Source of the DNA: JAIXWP01 sp046309775
GTDB lineage: Bacteria > Bacteroidota > Bacteroidia > Flavobacteriales_D > Sanyastnellaceae
DNA length: 9,637 nucleotides
Direction: 5' to 3'
Assembly: GCA_046309775.1 (NCBI GenBank)
Contig: JBKCOM010000129.1
Coordinates: 1 to 9,637 of the forward strand
A program made the translations under genes and the position numbers. The notes under the pieces are model-generated. The model saw nothing but the letters and a program-made list of their open reading frames with translations. It ran no database searches and was not told the DNA's origin. Within the stretch, counting starts at the first letter, position 1. Each line of letters begins with the position of its first letter. Shown piece after piece: positions 1 through 6,058 of this stretch.

Positions 1-162
1 GAGGCTCCTAAATTTCGAATTGCAAAGACAAAATTCGATTTTGATACAGACAATCATCAAACCGAAAGTTTCAGATGGGCAAAACTCGCCGACATCCACC
101 AAAACGAGCTCTCATTCGTTGCCGACAAATTTCTTTTAAAGCAGTTACAAGCTTCTCAATAA
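1..162 (+). CDS. C-terminal end of an unidentified protein (5' truncated by the window)
   Basis: Frame 1 is open from the first base to a TAA at 160-162, giving 53 residues beginning EAPKFRIAKT and ending LLKQLQASQ; the start lies upstream of the window. The tail contains E-x-F-R-W-A-K-L-A-D-I followed by N-E-L-S-F and a helix-like DKFLLKQL. This resembles the last strand and helix of NUDIX hydrolases (a conserved Trp, then an 'LSF..D..LL' helix), but the NUDIX box itself would be upstream, so the identity is only a guess. The fragment is hydrophilic, with no membrane segment. It converges on the minus-strand gene that ends at 182, leaving 19 bp between the stop codons, which supports 162 as a real gene end. 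I am fairly sure this is coding and unsure what it encodes. Confidence 0.6.
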   Translation, partial: EAPKFRIAKTKFDFDTDNHQTESFRWAKLADIHQNELSFVADKFLLKQLQASQ

Positions 163-181
163 TGCTTTTCTAAAAATATCT

Positions 182-1462
182 TTAGTTCTGTTTTAAAATT
201 CCACTTTCAATCAACCGTTTGACCACGGGAACCAGTTTCTTTATTTCTACACCACTTCTTTCAGAAATGGCTATCAAATCATGCTCTCCATCGCTCAGGT
301 TGAGAATCCACATCATTATTTTTACAAAATCCTCACTCGCTTTCTGCGACCCCAACGTTGGATAAAGTCCTCGCTTACCCAATTGCGGCTCGCAAAAAGG
401 CATCGTATTGATGTAACGGTGGTTCATCTCGAGGATGTCCACCATCTCGCAATACCTATCAATGGTCTTTGACATTGCCTCAAATGAAATCAAAGATTTG
501 TTATCACCAGAAGTATGGTACTCTGGATACTCACCATACATCGTTCTCATCAAAGAACCCACGGGTAGATTGAAACCCGGCGAACAATACTGCCGCTCAT
601 CGCTTCCGTGAGGAAAGAAATCCACAATCTTATAGTCTTCTCCGCTTTGTCTCAACATAATCTCCGCAACACGATCCGCCGTGCTATTCCCCCTTCGACT
701 TTTTTTATAAGTAAATGCCCCATCATCTCCAACACATGTCACCACAAAACCTGCCTCCAGATGGCTTCGCCAATGCTCTCCGTATTTGGAAAGAGCATGG
801 ATAGAACCTATAGTTTCTGGAATAAAAAGAAACCTATAGGAATAATTCAAATCCACCTTTTTGCGCAATGCCTTATAAAGAAAACTCAAAACCAACGGCC
901 CCGAAAGTTCATTGTTGGCAAGCGATGGGTGACAGATATAAGTTGAAAATAGAATCTCCCTCTTAGACTTGCCTTCAATAAATGCTTCCCCAACTGTCAT
1001 TGAACCTGCATCGTTATGATCAGCATCAATATATACTTCATACTCTGCATTCTTATCCAACGGTTGAAGTTGATTATGACTTAAACAAAAACCCCATCTC
1101 TTTTTGTAATAGGAAGTAAGATATGGAATAAGATCAGGTTGATCAGCAAGTGTATATAAATGCTCGCGAAGCTCTCCGAACGTAAGACGAGTATGTATTC
1201 CTTCCGAGTAGCCAAGCAGATGAAGATTATTCGCAGCGAAATCTATTATTTTATTGCCTAGTGAATCCTTTATCCAAGCCTCTCTTACATTCCATTCTGG
1301 CGGAACAATCCAATCGAAACAAGCCGTTCCAGAAGGTATCTCCTCAATACTCAAATCAACCAATTCAGACAAAATTTGTAACGACGCTCTGTTGCCATTC
1401 CCGGTTAGACTCCGGTTTATTGGCCAAAGTCGATCAAAATACACTTCCAAATCCTGAATCAT
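182..1462 (-). CDS. DUF2172/DUF4910 aminopeptidase-like protein with C-terminal winged-helix segment
   Basis: This 426-residue protein matches the COG4310-type family, which has an M28-like zinc peptidase fold (DUF4910), an inserted DUF2172 domain and a C-terminal winged helix (HTH_47). The DUF2172 part, about residues 50-130, shows WIVPPEWNVREAWI, NLHLLGYS and IPYLTSYYKKRWGFCLSH. The metal-site region shows ICHPSLANNELSGP (H178, N184, E185), E216 in FIPETIGS, D247/D248 in GDDGAF, H285/D288/E289 in PHGSDER, and H316 in EYHTSGDN. H178, E216, D247 and H316 are plausible zinc ligands by analogy with M28. N184 sits where many M28 peptidases have Asp, and I believe Asn is usual in this family. Residues 380-426 (ILNLSDGEHDLIAISERSG and after) look like the small winged helix. 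There is no signal peptide, so it is probably cytoplasmic. Substrate and reaction are unknown; relatives often lie in surface-polysaccharide loci. The ATG at 1460-1462 is preceded by AGGAA about 12 bases upstream. The length is normal for the family and it is transcribed alone, divergently from dnaG. Confidence 0.88.
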   Translation of the reverse strand: MIQDLEVYFDRLWPINRSLTGNGNRASLQILSELVDLSIEEIPSGTACFDWIVPPEWNVREAWIKDSLGNKIIDFAANNLHLLGYSEGIHTRLTFGELREHLYTLADQPDLIPYLTSYYKKRWGFCLSHNQLQPLDKNAEYEVYIDADHNDAGSMTVGEAFIEGKSKREILFSTYICHPSLANNELSGPLVLSFLYKALRKKVDLNYSYRFLFIPETIGSIHALSKYGEHWRSHLEAGFVVTCVGDDGAFTYKKSRRGNSTADRVAEIMLRQSGEDYKIVDFFPHGSDERQYCSPGFNLPVGSLMRTMYGEYPEYHTSGDNKSLISFEAMSKTIDRYCEMVDILEMNHRYINTMPFCEPQLGKRGLYPTLGSQKASEDFVKIMMWILNLSDGEHDLIAISERSGVEIKKLVPVVKRLIESGILKQN

Positions 1463-1530
1463 ATCGTTACAAATTTCCTAGGCTAGTAGCAGCAAAACAA
1501 TCAACTGAGCTGCATACATAGATTTCATCC

Positions 1531-1538
1531 TAATTTTG
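1531..1538 (+). promoter_or_regulatory. Possible -7 element upstream of dnaG (distal)
   Basis: TAATTTTG matches the Bacteroidota -7 consensus TAnnTTTG exactly. It lies about 100 bp before the dnaG GTG and would give a leader of roughly 90-100 nt. No TTG-type -33 element is present at the usual 17-23 bp spacing, so this rests on an 8-base match in AT-rich DNA. Confidence 0.25.
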
Positions 1539-1626
1539 GACGAATTTAGTTACTTTAACCTCAACAAACACCATAGCTGGTTGAAGCAATGCCCTCACTA
1601 AAGAAAATACCACTCATTTGTTATCC

Positions 1627-1634
1627 TATCTTTG
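1627..1634 (+). promoter_or_regulatory. Possible -7 element directly before the dnaG start (proximal)
   Basis: TATCTTTG matches TAnnTTTG exactly and ends four bases before the GTG start codon of dnaG. Transcription would begin at or within a few bases of the GTG, giving a leaderless or nearly leaderless mRNA. No clear Shine-Dalgarno sequence precedes the GTG, which is compatible with that. A -33 TTG element is missing at the expected distance, so the call is tentative. Confidence 0.3.
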
Positions 1635-1638
1635 AACC

Positions 1639-3591
1639 GTGATTTCGCGCGCTACCATAGACCGCATTTATCAAACCGCCATCATCGAGGAAGTGATTGG
1701 CGAATTTGTGCATTTAAAAAAATCAGGGTCTTCATGGAAAGGCTTATCTCCTTTTGCTAACGAAAAAACACCCTCTTTTTTCGTCGTTCCCGCAAAAGGC
1801 ATTTACAAAGACTTCTCCTCGGGTAAAGGCGGCAACGTGGTGGACTTCCTAATGGAGCACGAAAAGCTCTCTTATCCAGAAGCTCTCCGTTGGCTCGCTG
1901 CCAAGTACAACATCGAAATCGAAGAGGAAAAGCAAACCGAAGAACAACAGCAAGAAAAAAGCGAACGCGAACAACTCAGCATTGTCACCGAATTTGCAGC
2001 GAAGTGGTTTCACGAACAGCTCAATAATTCTGAAGAAGGGCAAGCGATTGGATTGAGCTATTTTCAAGAAAGAGGTTTTCGCCCCGAAACCATTCGCAAA
2101 TTCCAACTCGGATATTCACCTGATAAATGGGACGCCCTCGTGAAAGCCGCCACTGAAGCGGGTTACAACATAGAGTATCTTATCAAAACAGGCCTCGTGC
2201 GCGAGCGCGAAGGCGGGGGCACTTTCGATTTTTTCAAAGGCCGCGTGATGTTCCCCATCCACAACATCAGCGGAAAGGCTATCGCTTTTGGTGGGCGAAC
2301 ACTCAAAAATGATAAAACCGTTGCGAAATATTTCAATTCACCCGAGAGTGACTTGTACAATAAAAGCAACGTTCTCTACGGGCTGCATCTCGCCAAAAAT
2401 GCAATCGTAAAACTTGATGTCTGCTTTTTAGTAGAAGGATATACCGACGTTATTTCATTGCATCAAAGCGGTGTAGAAAACGTGGTAGCGTCAAGCGGCA
2501 CAAGCCTTACCGAAGGGCAGATTCGCCTTGTAAAAAGATATTCTCCCAACATCACCATCTTGTATGACGGTGATAGCGCGGGTATCAAAGCAAGTTTCCG
2601 AGGCATCGACATGATTCTCAAAGAGGGAATGAATGTCAAGGTCGTTCTATTTCCCGATGGCGACGACCCCGATAGCTATGCTCGCAAACATAGCAGTGAA
2701 GAGATTCAAGATTTCATCAAAGAAAACGCGAAGGACTTTATCACCTTCAAAACTTCCCTTTTGTTGGAAGATGCTGGTAGTGACCCCGTCAAACGCGCTG
2801 GTCTTATAAGAGGAATCGTAGACAGCATCGCGCTCATGCCCGATGCCATCACACGTTCTGTTTACGTTCAGGAATGCAGTCGCTTGCTCAATATCCAAGA
2901 GCAAGTCTTACTTACAGAGTTAAATAAATCATTATTAAAATCTGTAAAAAAAGACGCCGCTGAACCACTTCCAATCATTGATGAAACGCATCATACAGGC
3001 GTTCCTGATACAGAAGAAATTACTGATGAGATTTCACTGCTCCATCAAGAACGCGACTTTATTCGCCTACTTCTTACATACGGCGAACAAGCCATCGACG
3101 TGCGCATCATCAATGATTTGAATGAAGAAGAGATTGTTCCTATCAGTGTTGCAGAATATTTAATCGGTAGTTTGCAGCAAGATGAACTCACTCTTCAATC
3201 TGAAGTTTATAGAAAAATATTATTAGAATATATTGAGTTTATAGGTCGTGACGAATTTCCAGAGCCTCGCAACTTCGCCTTGCATCAAGACCGCGAAGTG
3301 AGCTCAGAAACAAGTCAGGTACTCACCTCGCCCTACGCACTCAGTGAAAATTGGACCATCCGGCATGGGGTGTATCCCGAAACAGAAGATATGCTTTTGC
3401 GAAAAGCTGCCAAAGATTGTATCTTTAGATTAAAGCTTCGAAAAGTAATGGCTATGCTTAAAGACGTGGAGTCTGAAATGAAAACAACAGACCCCAACTC
3501 TGAAGCTTTTGAGCATTTGATGCAAGAAAAAATTCATCTCGATGCCGCTAAAAAAGCAATCGCGAAATACTTTGGAACAGTGATTTTGTAA
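1639..3591 (+). CDS. dnaG: DNA primase DnaG, Bacteroidota type lacking the zinc ligands
   Basis: DnaG makes the RNA primers for lagging-strand and restart synthesis and works with the replicative helicase DnaB. The 650 residues show the N-terminal primase fold (1-95; LKKSGSSWKGLSPF, NEKTPSFFV, SGKGGNVVDFLMEHE). A short Glu/Gln-rich linker (about 93-112) follows, then the catalytic core with FKGRVMFPI (199-207), AFGGRTL and KYFNSPES. The Toprim motifs are VEGYTD (E266), LYDGDSAG (D310, D312) and FPDGDDPDSY (D345). A poorly conserved C-terminal region (about 460-650) corresponds to the helicase-binding domain. The four zinc-ribbon ligands (CPFH and CxxC in E. coli) are S37, A40, D58 and S61 here, so zinc cannot bind in the usual way; the surrounding fold residues are intact. 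The GTG start is chosen because the protein then begins MISRATIDRI, where relatives begin MIS. It is longer than E. coli DnaG (581 aa), as is usual in this phylum. The stop overlaps the next start as TAATG, implying translational coupling. Confidence 0.96.
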   Translation: MISRATIDRIYQTAIIEEVIGEFVHLKKSGSSWKGLSPFANEKTPSFFVVPAKGIYKDFSSGKGGNVVDFLMEHEKLSYPEALRWLAAKYNIEIEEEKQTEEQQQEKSEREQLSIVTEFAAKWFHEQLNNSEEGQAIGLSYFQERGFRPETIRKFQLGYSPDKWDALVKAATEAGYNIEYLIKTGLVREREGGGTFDFFKGRVMFPIHNISGKAIAFGGRTLKNDKTVAKYFNSPESDLYNKSNVLYGLHLAKNAIVKLDVCFLVEGYTDVISLHQSGVENVVASSGTSLTEGQIRLVKRYSPNITILYDGDSAGIKASFRGIDMILKEGMNVKVVLFPDGDDPDSYARKHSSEEIQDFIKENAKDFITFKTSLLLEDAGSDPVKRAGLIRGIVDSIALMPDAITRSVYVQECSRLLNIQEQVLLTELNKSLLKSVKKDAAEPLPIIDETHHTGVPDTEEITDEISLLHQERDFIRLLLTYGEQAIDVRIINDLNEEEIVPISVAEYLIGSLQQDELTLQSEVYRKILLEYIEFIGRDEFPEPRNFALHQDREVSSETSQVLTSPYALSENWTIRHGVYPETEDMLLRKAAKDCIFRLKLRKVMAMLKDVESEMKTTDPNSEAFEHLMQEKIHLDAAKKAIAKYFGTVIL

Positions 3592-5546
3592 TGAATAATC
3601 CATTTAACTCCATAAAAGATTCGAAAAAAATCCTGCAAGACGCAGCGAGGATATTTCGTGAAAATGGATTAAAGGAAAAAGATGATTTTGATGCATTCTT
3701 TACGCTATTCATAGATTTTATCGCCACCAATACGCAAGCCAAATTGCGTTTAGAAGAAGAAGTATTACACCTTCTCAATGAACCCGGCCTTGCCGATATT
3801 CTCAGTAATTCCAACATCAATAACAATATAAGCTTCGGCCAAGAATTTTTTGCCAGACTAAGACATAAAATACTTCCGAAACTTAGAACAGAAAACAAAC
3901 TACGCTACAAGCTTAGAAAAAACTTTGATTTCGAACGCGATGAGCATTGGCTAAGGCATATTGACGAACAGCACATGCATGCACTCTATAATATTTGCTT
4001 TAATCAACTTGAAATTTCGGAGCAAGTAAAAACACGGACCATAAGAGTCACCCAACGTCTATCCTACAGATTAGCTGCTTTGGGAACAGAAGACCGAATG
4101 AACGTTCGGGGACTTGAAAATGAGCATCATCCACTATTTTTTTCAGTACCTGCGTTAGTAGAAGAAAATATCAGCTTTTTCGAAAATAATAAAAGCGTTT
4201 CTCCTCAATTAAGAACGCGCCTTCAAACAAGTTTGGATGAGTGTGATGTATATCTCGAACGAGTAATGTCTAGCTTTTCTACCCATGGCGCCAGCGTTGA
4301 GAAGTCATTCGCCGTCATTAAGTGTCGCGAGATCATTCGTAGAATTGAAAATCTATTTGATGTTTTCGAAGCCGAAGAAAAAAGAAAAGTAGTTGCGATT
4401 ACATCTATTACGCAAGATATTTTCCAAGAAGAATACGACGCAGAAGGGTTCATGGATTTTTTCAAAGAAAATCTCAAAGGCCTTTCCCTTCGCGTCTCAG
4501 AACATGCGAGCAATACGGGCGAACATTATATCGCAAACAGTTTTCGTGAATACTCTCACTTTCTTTATGCCGCAATAGGTGCGGGTTTCGTGGTGAGTTT
4601 TCTTGTATTTTTAAAAGCTTGGATGCACCAGATTGGAGCGCCACTCTTTTGGGAGGCCATCCTATACTCTCTGAATTATGTTTTTGGTTTTGTCCTCATA
4701 CAGCTTTTCCATTTTACCCTCGCTACCAAACAACCTGCAATGACGGCTTCCTCCATTTCGAAATCATGGAGCGCTGAAGACAAAGAAAAAAACATCCCAG
4801 AACTCGGAATTACCATCGCACGTGTCTTTCACACACAGACCATTTCATTCATCGGGAACTTGATTATCGTTTTCCCATTACCCTTCATTTTCAGTTGGCT
4901 CTTGGATATAGGATTCGATTACCAATTGTTTGACACACCCCAACAGGCGATGAATGTGATCAACAATCAGCACCCCTATCGTTCCGGTGCTCTTTGGTTT
5001 GCGGCCATTACAGGGTTTTACCTATTTATAAGTGGTATCATCGCGGGGTACGTCGATAACAGAGTCATCTATTCGCGAAGACCAGAAAGGGTGAAGCAAA
5101 TGAAAAATCTTCATCGCATCATTGGATACAAGCGAACTGCCCGACTTTCAAAATACCTGAAAAACAATGCCGGCGGTCTTGCTGGAAATATCTCCCTCGG
5201 AATTTTGCTAGGCACTGCCACATTTATCGGTTCCATTACCGGTCTGCCTTTCGATATCCGGCACATCACCTTTGCCGCGGGTTCATTCTCCTCCGCCCTT
5301 TATTATGTCATGCATGACATTCATTTAACTGATGTCATTGTAACATTTTTTGGCATTCTTATGATTGGTTTCGTCAACTTCTCGGTGTCATTTGGGCTTG
5401 CTTTTTATCTCGCATGCAAAAGCCGTGATATCAACATTTTAGACTCACCCGAACTTTTCACTTTTCTAAAAAAGTATTTAAAAAAGTTCCCGCTCGATTT
5501 CGTAAGGGCGCCTCTTCGTCCGCGCAAACCAGAAGACATCATCTAA
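3591..5546 (+). CDS. Multi-pass membrane protein of the 'site-specific recombinase' (Gcr/SpecificRecomb) family
   Basis: The 651-residue product resembles the COG4389 / SpecificRecomb family, named after a Neisseria protein annotated as Gcr. The recognisable core is LNYVFGFVLIQLFHFTLATK followed by QPAMTAS (residues 361-387). Residues 1-320 are hydrophilic, helical and charged, with no membrane segment. Residues 322-610 carry about six or seven hydrophobic stretches (roughly 322-341, 352-376, 418-437, 467-487, 528-551, 558-575, 581-607). The pattern suggests a large cytoplasmic N-terminal domain followed by an inner-membrane bundle. A basic loop, NRVIYSRRPERVKQMKNLHR (490-509), precedes GYKRTARLSKYL, and the tail is basic (RAPLRPRKPEDII). 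I see no tyrosine- or serine-recombinase catalytic motif, so the family name is probably misleading and the function unknown. It starts on the last base of the dnaG stop codon (TAATG) and must be co-transcribed with dnaG. A hairpin with a T-tract follows the stop. Confidence 0.85.
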   Translation: MNNPFNSIKDSKKILQDAARIFRENGLKEKDDFDAFFTLFIDFIATNTQAKLRLEEEVLHLLNEPGLADILSNSNINNNISFGQEFFARLRHKILPKLRTENKLRYKLRKNFDFERDEHWLRHIDEQHMHALYNICFNQLEISEQVKTRTIRVTQRLSYRLAALGTEDRMNVRGLENEHHPLFFSVPALVEENISFFENNKSVSPQLRTRLQTSLDECDVYLERVMSSFSTHGASVEKSFAVIKCREIIRRIENLFDVFEAEEKRKVVAITSITQDIFQEEYDAEGFMDFFKENLKGLSLRVSEHASNTGEHYIANSFREYSHFLYAAIGAGFVVSFLVFLKAWMHQIGAPLFWEAILYSLNYVFGFVLIQLFHFTLATKQPAMTASSISKSWSAEDKEKNIPELGITIARVFHTQTISFIGNLIIVFPLPFIFSWLLDIGFDYQLFDTPQQAMNVINNQHPYRSGALWFAAITGFYLFISGIIAGYVDNRVIYSRRPERVKQMKNLHRIIGYKRTARLSKYLKNNAGGLAGNISLGILLGTATFIGSITGLPFDIRHITFAAGSFSSALYYVMHDIHLTDVIVTFFGILMIGFVNFSVSFGLAFYLACKSRDINILDSPELFTFLKKYLKKFPLDFVRAPLRPRKPEDII

Positions 5547-5558
5547 TTATTTGGTGCG

Positions 5559-5581
5559 AATACCACAAACATGGTATTTTT
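5559..5581 (+). terminator. Probable intrinsic terminator of the dnaG-membrane protein operon
   Basis: AATACCA (5559-5565) and TGGTATT (5572-5578) form a perfect 7-bp stem with loop CAAACA, running into a T-tract at 5577-5581. It lies 13 bp after the stop of the membrane-protein gene and before the suf operon, where a terminator is expected. The stem has only two G-C pairs, so it is weak by E. coli standards. Confidence 0.5.
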
Positions 5582-5588
5582 GCAAGAA

Positions 5589-5614
5589 ATTACTAATTTA
5601 GAAGTAATCTAAAT
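5589..5614 (+). repeat. Two overlapping inverted repeats; candidate suf operator or competing hairpins
   Basis: ATTACT (5589-5594) pairs with AGTAAT (5603-5608) across an 8-base loop. ATTTAGA (5596-5602) pairs with TCTAAAT (5608-5614) across a 5-base loop. They share bases and cannot form at once as RNA. The second is also a 19-bp DNA dyad, ATTTAGAAGTAATCTAAAT, of typical operator size, about 105 bp before the first suf start codon. The sequence is AT-rich, so chance is a real alternative. It does not match an IscR or Fur consensus that I can recognise. Confidence 0.35.
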
Positions 5615-5683
5615 AGCTGTTGAAAAGTAGAACAAATGCTCCTTTCAGTGGTTATTCAGAATGATTCAAGGTAAGAATTGTGT

Positions 5684-5700
5684 AAAAATCAGGGATTTTT
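5684..5700 (+). repeat. 17-bp perfect dyad just upstream of the suf operon
   Basis: AAAAATC (5684-5690) and GATTTTT (5694-5700) are perfect reverse complements separated by AGG, ending 18 bp before the ATG at 5719. It could be a DNA operator near the promoter, or a hairpin in the 5' untranslated region close to the ribosome entry site. As RNA the three-base loop and A/U stem would be weak, so a protein-binding dyad is the more attractive reading. No clear TAnnTTTG promoter box was found in this intergenic region. Confidence 0.35.
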
Positions 5701-5718
5701 CAAAGAACATCTCAGAAA

Positions 5719-6045
5719 ATGATAAAAGTAAAAGATAGCGCGAAACAACAGGTAGCCAAGCTAATGGTTGAAGAAAATCACCCCTCAGGCGCATTCGTGC
5801 GCGTTGGCGTTGAAGGAGGAGGTTGCTCTGGCTTGATGTACCAACTCAAATTCGATACAGAAATGAAAGAAGGCGATCAAGTATTTGAGGATAATGGCGT
5901 AAAGGTCGTTGTTGATCGCAAATCATACCTCTACCTCATAGGCACCGAGCTCGATTTTACGGGCGGTCTCAATGGCAAGGGCTTCGTTTTTATTAACCCC
6001 AACGCTTCACGCACCTGCGGCTGCGGCGAAAGTTTTTCCATCTAA
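5719..6045 (+). CDS. sufA: A-type iron-sulfur carrier protein (SufA/IscA/HesB family)
   Basis: The 108-residue protein has the full HesB/IscA signature. GGGCSGLMYQL contains C36, and the C-terminal NASRTCGCGESF contains C100 and C102; these three cysteines bind the Fe-S cluster or iron. A-type carriers accept clusters from the SufBCD scaffold and pass them to apoproteins in the cytoplasm. The length is typical (about 105-120 aa) and the start, MIKVKDSAKQQV, is at the position expected for the family. It is the first gene of the suf operon, preceded by 172 bp rich in inverted repeats and followed by sufB after 13 bp. The family call is secure. The name sufA rather than iscA or erpA rests on its place beside sufBCD. 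Confidence 0.92.
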   Translation: MIKVKDSAKQQVAKLMVEENHPSGAFVRVGVEGGGCSGLMYQLKFDTEMKEGDQVFEDNGVKVVVDRKSYLYLIGTELDFTGGLNGKGFVFINPNASRTCGCGESFSI

Positions 6046-6058
6046 TCCAAACTAGAAT

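Noticed and set aside
170..185. CTAAA...TTTAG inverted repeat at the convergent gene ends, as a bidirectional terminator
   Set aside because: Only five A/T-rich pairs with no clear T-tract after the stem; it also overlaps the stop codon of the minus-strand gene.
3591..5546. Evidence of a mobile element or integron from the 'recombinase' family name
   Set aside because: No recombinase motif, no attachment-like repeats, no transposase or cassette genes, and the gene is locked to dnaG by a one-base overlap.
5636..5674. A 12-codon open frame (MLLSVVIQNDSR) in the suf leader, possibly a leader peptide
   Set aside because: No ribosome binding site, no run of regulatory codons such as Cys, and no evident attenuator tied to it; short frames like this are expected by chance.
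5547..5718. A Fur, IscR or SufR binding site before the suf operon
   Set aside because: None of the inverted repeats fits a consensus for these regulators that I can recognise, so no named site is called.
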